A program made the position numbers and the translations under genes. A stretch of DNA of 64,000 bases from Dicyema japonicum (Eukaryota; Dicyemida; Rhombozoa; Dicyemidae). This document shows, in pieces, positions 57,475-64,000 of the stretch. Below the pieces are notes generated by a model. The model did no database searches. It was not told the origin of the DNA and saw only the letters and a list, made by a program, of their open reading frames with translations. The DNA is taken from NCBI GenBank assembly GCA_011109175.1, contig RDEW01000002.1:1244676-1308675 (forward strand), given 5' to 3'. Positions within the stretch are counted from its first letter, which is position 1, and each line of letters opens with the position of its first letter.

Positions 57475-57840
57475 TATAATTTAATATTCTAATCTCTATG
57501 TCTTATGTTATTCAATAAAGCAGAAATTCCTGCATTCCACAGGTGACACATAATTAAAATGGACATTCACATGTTTTGTAATACAATTGTTATTGCAAGG
57601 GAACTCATCATTTTCCCATTTAGTCAACCCGTGTTTATTCTTAGCGACTGGAACGTAATGAACTTATTCTCTAATGTCAAGGAGAATTCAGTCGTAAAGG
57701 CACAAAAATGACATTTGTACGAATTAAGTATACAAAGTCCACTAGCCAGAACCCCTTTAACATGATAGAAGTACGATAACAATGTTATTATTTTAGGGTT
57801 TTGTTACAGGACACTGTTGGGAGGAAAACGAGATACTGGT
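57475..57840. other. No gene seen
   Basis: This is the 3' flank of the kinase gene with AATAAA-like words near 57515. No coding or repeat signal. Confidence 0.4.
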
Positions 57841-57841
57841 C

Positions 57842-58140
57842 TTAAAGGGTTAACTCACACTTGTCCTCTGCATCTATTAAATAAATTATCAATCTATAAG
57901 TACATTTTGGGGTTAATTTCGGTGTCGAATAACATTTTAGTATATTTCTGAACACTGAGTCTAAGGCTTTCTGAATGTCCAGCGTAAGTAACAAGTTCCA
58001 AAAATGCTGGACGAGTGACACTGGCTTAAAGAAGTCAAATACGTTGTGGTGGACCGATCTGTTTGAAGTCATGTTAGAATCTGCGGACTGGCAAGTCAAA
58101 AAGGATATTCCACAATACAGGTTGCTCCATGAGACGTGAG
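57842..58140 (-). pseudogene. Short LINE RT fragment
   Basis: The minus frame has LTLDIQKALDSVFRNILKC, a decayed motif A (normally KAFDSV), and KLTPKCTYRLIIYLIDAEDK, like the helix after motif A in L-A elements. Nothing else of the element remains. Confidence 0.55.
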
Positions 58141-58297
58141 AATCAGTACATCACCAATATATGACGGTAGGAAGGTGCAAAAATAAAAGGTAAAGGATAT
58201 ACTCTCAGATACACCGAGAAGTTACCACACTCACAGAAGCAAAGATCTTTCACTATTACAGGAGCCATACAAACAAACAGAAGAAAACATTATAAAA

Positions 58298-58645
58298 ATG
58301 GGGGAGAGCGTTAAATTAAAAGATATCAATTTGTCTGATGAAAGAATCAAAGATTGTTGTAAACTGATAACATTTTTATAGGCTAAATATGTAAATAACC
58401 TCCTGAGATCAGCACTTCATAATCTAGATATACTCACAATGGGATTCTCACGACGTAGAGACAGTTTATCTTTAAATGGATGAGAAGTTCAAGTTTTTTG
58501 TGTTAAACCAGGAAGGCGTGAAAGTGATATCTTAAAGCGAGCTGTATTGATTCTGTAACCTAATGTTAGTGAAACTTGTGTTAACAATATATTAAAACAA
58601 ATAATTAAGGCAACTGAGGACAATCTCAATAAAGTTAAAATATGA
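58298..58645 (+). other. Possible small gene, frames not reconciled
   Basis: From ATG 58298 the reading gives MGESVKLKDINLSDERIKDC. A 23-nt GT-AG candidate follows, then AKYVNNLLRSALHNLDILTM, GFSRRRD, a 24-nt candidate intron, QVFCVKPGRRESDILKRAVL and, past a stop, ETCVNNILKQIIKATEDNLN before TGA at 58643. Codon-like composition is good, but the intron lengths do not restore one frame. It may be a decayed gene or another site of homopolymer error (the start is ATGGGGGAG). Not recognised. Confidence 0.35.
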
Positions 58646-58685
58646 TACATAGATTTTCATAATTGTTCTAATGTTGTAGTCTTAG

Positions 58686-58985
58686 GTAGGATGACGCACT
58701 CTCATAAGTGCTGGGCAAAGTCCTGATGCTCCCAGGGTCGAATCTCGTTGATGTACGTTCTGACTGAAGGTTCCACGTATCAACGATGCTTTGGGTATGA
58801 CAAGTGACGCCGTCATCAGTGAATGCTTCACAACGGAACAGGATCGCTTGCAAAAACAAAAAAAGAAGTGAAGAGAAAATTTCTTGACTCTTTTTCAACG
58901 ATTAGTTAATATAACTGTTCTTTACACAAATAAAGTGTGTGTCTATGCGGAGTTAATATTATGGCTCTTGTGAGGCTTCATTATT
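58686..58985 (+). repeat. SINE-1 copy with tRNA-like head
   Basis: GATGACGCACTCTCATAAGTG gives a box-A-like start and GGTCGAATCT at 58736-58745 a box B. The body follows 34229-34545: TGAAGGTTCCACGTATCAACG, GTGACGCCGTCATCAG, AAAAAAAGAAGTGAAGAG, ACGATTAGTTAATATAAC, AAATAAAGTGTGTGTCTATG. The 3' tail ATTATGGCTCTTGTGAGGCTT is that of L-B. Confidence 0.8.
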
Positions 58986-59169
58986 TACTTGCAGTGATCA
59001 TTTCTACTATATTCTTCACTATTATCTGATTAAACAATAATTGACAGGCTACATCATCATAACTAGTTTTCATGTGGGTCACCTGATCGTAAAGAAAACT
59101 GCCTAAAGTTGTAGTCAATAGACCCAAATTATTTCCCTTACCAACCAACTACCAAATAGTTTGATTGGT

Positions 59170-60480
59170 ATACTAACTGCAGGACGAGCGCCAAGCTACC
59201 ATTCTCAGATTTCTATCCTCCAACAAACCGATAAACGTGATATGCATACTCGTTGTGCTTTACGTTTAGATCATTCTAATACTTCACCAGATATCTCTTT
59301 CTGTTCTCAAAGTATCGCTCTTGACGCTCAATGAGATGTCCTTTATGATAAACCCTGACCATAACTCGATTTTAACCTTAAACCATCAACCTACAAAGAG
59401 GAACATCACGAAGATGTATATAAACTATAAACGTGGAAAGTGAGATTCCTACAAAAACGAGACCAAACGCGTACTCAAAGACTTTTCTCGTGCTTCTTTC
59501 CGCTCTTTTTATGGTGCTGTTGAATTTTTCACAAACTGTCTAATTGCTGCGGACATAAAATTTATTCCCGTGACCTAAACTTCCAACCTGAAATTATTAA
59601 TCTTTTCTAAAAGGAGGATTAAATCATTGAATTCAGATATAATCGAAAATCTTCCTGAAATCAATAAACGACGACCTAAACTTAAAATACAAGACTAATG
59701 AATGGAAATACTTTATTTCTACTTTAAATCATTATAATGGATATCTTTTGGAAAACCTTCGAAAAGATACATTCCAGACAGACCCCTTCAATCCCACTCA
59801 ACTGATCTCTCAAGAAAAAATTGTGTCTTAATCTTCTGTGACCAAGCGAACTTATCAATGAATCATTATGCGAAGATAAGTCACTTTGCTATCCCAAAAT
59901 GACTCCGCTGTAAGAGACCGTATGCTATGAAGTCAACAGACCTTTTCATTATTTCCGCAATCTCCAATTACTCAACTTGTTAACAACTCTCGAATGCAAG
60001 AGGGTCAAAGGTTTTGCCATACATCATCTAAAAGATTTTGACTCCGAATGGACTTGCTTTAACCGATTTAATCGAACACTCAATTAATAAAAAATAGAAA
60101 TCCATAATCATTACTATTTTGAAGCTTAACCGCGACCTTTCTGTTCCTTCTTATCCTATTTTCCTTTTGTCTGTTGTCTCGAAAATTGCTGAATTAGTTT
60201 TACTATTTTTAATCAAATCGTGCCTGTCATTTCCGAATCCCAAACTGGCTTCCGAACTATCATTGGAGTACAACCCATCTTTCCAAACTGAATTAATTTA
60301 TTGCTAATGGATTTAACAATAATAAACCTACGGAAAGAACAATTGTTGGTCGTTCTTCTAATGGACCAAAATCTCATTTCTTTTAACGAAAAGTCATTAA
60401 TAACGCTTTTCACTACAGACCGTCGTCAATTCAACTTGGAACCAACGTTATTTATTAACAAAACTCTCCTTTTCTAAAAA
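59170..60480 (+). pseudogene. Old LINE relic (EN and RT pieces)
   Basis: The start reads AGRAPSYHSQISILQQTDKR and SNTSPDISFCSQSIA, like the endonuclease TSPDVTLCF region of L-A. Much further on FLLSVVSKIAEL and VPVISESQTGFRTIIGVQP recall the LLSVISKI.E and QHGFR/GFR blocks before RT motif A. Decay is heavy; no catalytic box is readable. Confidence 0.5.
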
Positions 60481-61055
60481 TATAGATCTTAGAAAATGTT
60501 TAATTTTCATGTTAATGAGTTAATAAGATGATGTCTAATTCCATTCCACATTTCTGTATTTCATAATAATCCACTTTTTCAGTTGTCCCCAATAACCATG
60601 ACCCAGACCATGAGGAAGTATAATTACTGAGCGTCCACAGAAACTCTCAATTCTATATTGATTGAAAAATTCCTACATAATAAAGGTGCGTGCTGTCATC
60701 TCAACCATACATGTCTAAACAGTCGCCAACATGATTTTACCGATTCCACGTTTATTGACCCGCATTTACCCAGCTTGCAAAAAGTCTCATTTTTATAGCT
60801 TTTGGCCAATAGATACGAACGGTTCTCACAGCTGATTTCTGAAATATCCGTCAAGTTTTAAGATCTGTTTCAAAATTGTCTACATTCCCAAGTTATAGAA
60901 AAGAATTAATTATACAAACGAATTTATAACACATTTTGAGATTTAGAGAAGCGCGTTCTCTACGGGTCCAAATGATACACATCTTTTAATTGCAATATGA
61001 GAAATGAATAAGTTGTAAATAAGTACTGATCGTTGTTGTTGTCGTTGTTGTCGTC
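60480..61055. other. No gene seen; short GTT/GTC microsatellite at the end
   Basis: The stretch is AT-rich without conserved frames. At about 61031-61056 GTTGTTGTTGTCGTTG and so on form a short (GTT/GTC)n run directly before the L-D element. Confidence 0.5.
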
Positions 61056-61059
61056 GTTA

Positions 61060-63235
61060 ATATATACAGTTCTCTCTCCTATTATCTATTCATGTCTGTT
61101 TTTATGATGTACTACACGAAGACACCTCATGCAAAGGGTGCAGAGTATCCAATTCTCGCAAGTGCGGGATTCGATGTTCTGTATGTGTTGGTTACTACCA
61201 CATAGGTTGTGAAAAACTATCCAAGAAAATTGCTCGATCACTTCCCTCGTGGTCGTGCCGGTCGTGCCGTCTGGAACTCACTAAAATTGAACTTCATGAT
61301 CATTTTGTGTCATCATCTTTATCAGATCTTCTGGAAGCCATGTCTCCGGAGGATTTTCTGGTTTTATTATCAAACACGCGACAAAGAAAAATTATCCCTG
61401 TCAGGATCCCCAAGGCTTCCCGGATCTCAATTGCTTCTGCCCTTTCTTCTTGCATTGAGAAAGCTGTGTCCAATGGCTCGAAAAAGGATTGGATGGTTCT
61501 TTTCTCTTTCCCTGTCCTGGCTATGGGGTTAGAGCGTAAGCCTGCCCCATCTTCTCGGAAACCCTCTCTATCCCATGTCCTGAAGAAGCGCGTGAGTGCC
61601 TTTATGGATTCATGGGAGTCCCTGGCTGAAGAATTATTTGTTTCACCAGTTGATTACTTCCCAAAGTCCAATTCCACACAATCCAGTATGGCTCCTGAGA
61701 GGCTTCGCTCTCGTGTCAGGAGGAAATTGATGGAGGGCGATCTTACTGCCGCAGTTCTAACTGTTTGTACGGATTCTGACCCGGTGAAAGCCACTCAGGA
61801 GACACTCTGTATATTGGGACAGAAACATCCTCCAGAACCAGAAGACTTTTGTAAACCTGTTCGTCCAGAACAATCTATGCATGATATTTCCACTTCAGCC
61901 ATTTACAACGCTCTTTGTTCTTTCCGAAGAAGTAGCAGTGGAGGAGTTGACGGTCTCAAACCTGGCCATCTGTCAGACTTGGTGTCCCATTCTGTCGGCA
62001 GGCCTGGATCGCTACTCTTGGGGCGAACCCGGGATCTCGTAGCTTGCATGCTTTCCGGAAACGTTTCCGATTTTGGTCGGAATCTCCTCTTTTCGGCGAA
62101 TCTAACGGGCCTTGGAAAGAAAGATGGTGGTATTCGCCCCATTGCAATTGGAAACGTATTTCGACGTTTATCCGCAAAAATGGCTTGTCGTTTTGTTATC
62201 TCCCGAATTTCAGCCGAATTTTGTCCTTCGCAGCTTGGTGTCGGAATCAATGGCGGCTGTGAAGCTGGGATCCACGCAGTGAGAGAATTTGCGTCACAAT
62301 CAGCTGAATTGAATGTTGAGGACAGAGTTTTATTCAAATTGGACCTCCGGAATGCCTTCAATTCAGTCAGAAGGGACACCGTCCTTGATACCTGTAGGAG
62401 GAGGATTCCTCAGATTTATCCCTTTGTATATCTCGCGTATTCGGATCCATCCCCTCTTGTTTTTGGCAGTGGAATTATTTCGTCCGGATCTGGAGTTCAA
62501 CAGGGGGACCCACTCGGTCCTCTTCTATTTTCCTTGTCTATCGACCATATTGCCCAGGACCGTTGCACTCCACTGAACGTCTGGTATCTGGACGATTGTA
62601 TTCTCGGTGGAAGTCCCGATGATATTCTCTCCAAAGTTGCGTCGATCAGAAGTTTGTGTGGAAAAATCGGTCTGGAATTTAACAATGAAAAGTGCGAAGC
62701 AATTAATCTGAATTTGAGTTCCGATTCATTCTACCTTTTTCATAGAAAACTCTGCGAAATCATCCCAGGGGTTAGGGAGACTCATATTGATTCTCTCGAC
62801 TTCCTTGGGTGTGGGAATTTGGTAAACCGGGTGAGGGAGTTATTGGAAGGCAAGGTGTCATGTCGCCTTTTTTATGCTAAAGAATTGTCTTTCTCCCAAA
62901 CTCCTTTTTATTCTACGGGGATCCCCATGCTACGCGAAAAAGACCTTCTATCGTTAATTGATATGGATATTTGGTCAACGATGGGGTCCATTCTTAATGT
63001 TCGTTTTGATGATTTCGGATGGTTACAGGCCTCACTCCCTGTAGCCTGCGGTGGTTTGGGTCTTTCTCTTCCTTCGGACGTTGCTTTGGGCGCCTATTTA
63101 TCTTCGTTCGGCTCGTCAAGGCGTTTAGTGGATACGGTCCTTCACTCTACTTCCGGACAAAACGTACCGCTGACGCCGTCGGGAGCTTGGGATGAATGGA
63201 TGAATTTGTACCTGAATGCTCCGGAAGTAGAGTGA
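61060..63235 (+). CDS. L-D LINE ORF: PHD-like finger plus reverse transcriptase
   Basis: The frame is open from just after a TAA near 61056 to TGA 63233-63235, about 720 codons. No ATG lies before 61340 in frame. The upstream part holds a PHD-like zinc finger: C(2)C, CGIRCSVC, YYHIGC, SWSCRSC (61120-61260). RT blocks: SSSGGVDGLKPGHLSDL, LLFSANLTGLGKKDGGIRPI, VLFKLDLRNAFNSVRRDTVL (motif A), SGSGVQQGDPLGPLLFSLSI (motif B), VWYLDDCILGG (motif C, YLDD), NNEKCEAINL and LDFLGCG. The frame is free of stops throughout, unlike every other LINE here. The RLE domain follows in the -1 frame. The true start may be non-AUG, spliced in or lost by 5' truncation. Start given is the open-frame limit. Confidence 0.85.
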
Positions 63236-63873
63236 AGAAAATGATGGTAAAAAATATCTTACCATCATTTTCTTCAATATTTCTGTTTATTTCAGTATCG
63301 CTTCGTCTTGGTCTTAAATTGTGTGCCGAAAGGAAATGCCGCTGTGGACGTTGGATCGATCCTTTTGGTTATCATCCTTTGTCATGCAAGATGAGTGCGG
63401 GTCGTTTCCCCAGGCACTCCTGTCTTAACATGACATTAAATAATTCCCTTGCCTCTGCTGGACACCATTGCCTATTAGAACCTGCTGATCTTTCCCGAAA
63501 CGATGGAAAACGCCCTGATGGGATGACGACTTTTCCATTCGCCAACGGACGAAACCTGATCTGGGACGCGACGTGTGTTGATACTTATTCCCCGTATAAT
63601 TTGGTTGTTTCTGCTTCAGACCCAGGACATGCTTCGAAGCAGGCCGAGGAACGAAAGAGGAGGAAGTACCAGAGAATTTCGGAGGAGTATCTTTTTGTTC
63701 CATTCGCGGTGGAAACGTCAGGAATCCTTGGCCCCCAAGCAGATGAGTTGGTTCGTAAGATCGGCTCCATGATTCAAGCTGTGACCACGGATCCGCGAGA
63801 GACTGGTTGGTTCCGAAAACGTATCTTGTTGGCTATTATTAGGGGAAATAGCATGGTCATTCAGATGCCTTAA
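63196..63873 (+). CDS. L-D LINE ORF: restriction-like endonuclease domain
   Basis: This frame overlaps the RT frame by 40 nt and is shifted by -1. The first 30 or so codons run through a hairpin and look non-native (KKMMVKNILPSF). From about 63300 the conserved part begins: RLGLKLCAERKCRCGRWIDP, FGYHPLSC, AGRFPRHSCLN, a CxC...C...H zinc knuckle. Then GKRPDGMTTFPFANGRNLIWDATCVDTYSP carries the PD...D core of the RLE nuclease used by R2-like elements to nick target DNA. ASKQAEERKRRKYQ, FVPFAVETSGILGPQA and RISLAI-like RILLAIIRGN follow. Stop 63871-63873. Whether it is made as a separate protein, by frameshift or not at all is unknown. Confidence 0.8.
   Translation: MDEFVPECSGSRVKKMMVKNILPSFSSIFLFISVSLRLGLKLCAERKCRCGRWIDPFGYHPLSCKMSAGRFPRHSCLNMTLNNSLASAGHHCLLEPADLSRNDGKRPDGMTTFPFANGRNLIWDATCVDTYSPYNLVVSASDPGHASKQAEERKRRKYQRISEEYLFVPFAVETSGILGPQADELVRKIGSMIQAVTTDPRETGWFRKRILLAIIRGNSMVIQMP
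63235..63276. repeat. Perfect inverted repeat between RT and RLE
   Basis: GAAGAAAATGATGGTAA and its exact reverse complement, 17 nt each arm, flank an 8-nt loop of AT bases. It starts about one codon after the RT stop. A pyrimidine-rich tract ending TTTATTTCAG follows at once (to 63296), which looks like a splice acceptor. Confidence 0.85.
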
Positions 63874-64000
63874 TTTAATTTTTACATTTAAAAGTGTTCT
63901 TTAAAAAAAAAGTTGTAAATATTCATCAAAATATAAATATGTGGATTCATTAATTTCTGACTTGCAGATTGAGGGTGCGACAAATAACTTTCATTTAATA
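63874..64000 (+). other. L-D 3' untranslated region and flank
   Basis: After the RLE stop comes AT-rich sequence with an A9 run at about 63904. No target duplication can be paired because the 5' boundary is uncertain. Confidence 0.4.

Noticed and set aside
61903-62379. 158-codon minus frame inside L-D
   Set aside because: Antisense shadow of the intact RT frame.
63193-63235. Programmed -1 frameshift with a canonical slippery site
   Set aside because: The overlap holds no X XXY YYZ heptamer; the hairpin alone is not enough, so I left it as one option in a finding.
1-64000. CRISPR array, bacterial operons or phage genes
   Set aside because: No spaced direct repeats; genes have spliceosomal introns and animal families, so the DNA is eukaryotic.

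Overview
The window reads as animal nuclear DNA, AT-rich and transposon-rich, with real genes built on extremely short GT-AG introns of about 21-27 nt. I placed such introns in NAGK, calreticulin, BOP1, an AAK1-type kinase, KCNQ, Groucho, TMEM50 and three unrecognised genes. In seven genes the exon sum is an exact multiple of three once these introns are removed (NAGK needs one extra base). Introns this small, a lone central-type Hox gene and a compact metazoan gene set point to a dicyemid-like mesozoan or another very reduced bilaterian. That taxon call is inference from intron size and gene content.

Layout. 1-300 SINE; 293-845 LINE fragment; ~930-1530 broken TIMMDC1-like gene; 1.5-9.3 kb retroelement graveyard (LINE pieces, two opposed integrase remnants, one near-complete RTE-like LINE on minus); 9606-10719 NAGK; 10.8-11.4 kb unrecognised gene segments; 11472-13635 Groucho/TLE (minus); 15.0-17.5 kb decayed LINE (minus); 18348-18776 Hox gene; 19.7-24.7 kb nested transposons (a hAT with an 8-bp target duplication inside a LINE, itself loaded with other LINEs); 24769-26014 calreticulin; 26185-~27370 KCNQ channel (minus); 27.6-29.2 kb LINE and SINE; 29272-29722 TMEM50; 31015-31479 cornichon; 31.7-49.7 kb almost solid LINEs, a SINE, a Tc1 relic and a hAT transposase relic; 49845-57474 a gene-dense plus-strand stretch (helical protein, coiled-coil protein, small membrane protein, BOP1, AAK1-like kinase); 57.8-60.5 kb relics and a SINE; 61.06-63.9 kb a nearly intact LINE with PHD-like finger, reverse transcriptase (RT) and restriction-like endonuclease (RLE).

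I grouped the LINEs by protein likeness: L-A (jockey-like, AP-type endonuclease plus YADD RT), L-B (RTE-like, 3' end with TAA repeats), L-C (RYLGV-type C-terminus), L-D (PHD-RT-RLE, YLDD). Two tRNA-derived SINE families are present; SINE-1 carries the L-B 3' tail and probably uses its machinery. The host genes serve secretion (calreticulin, cornichon, TMEM50), ribosome making (BOP1), amino-sugar salvage (NAGK), endocytosis (AAK1), excitability (KCNQ) and development (Hox, Groucho). No pathway links them as neighbours. Several single-copy genes carry one-base frameshifts in homopolymers, which look more like assembly errors than decay.
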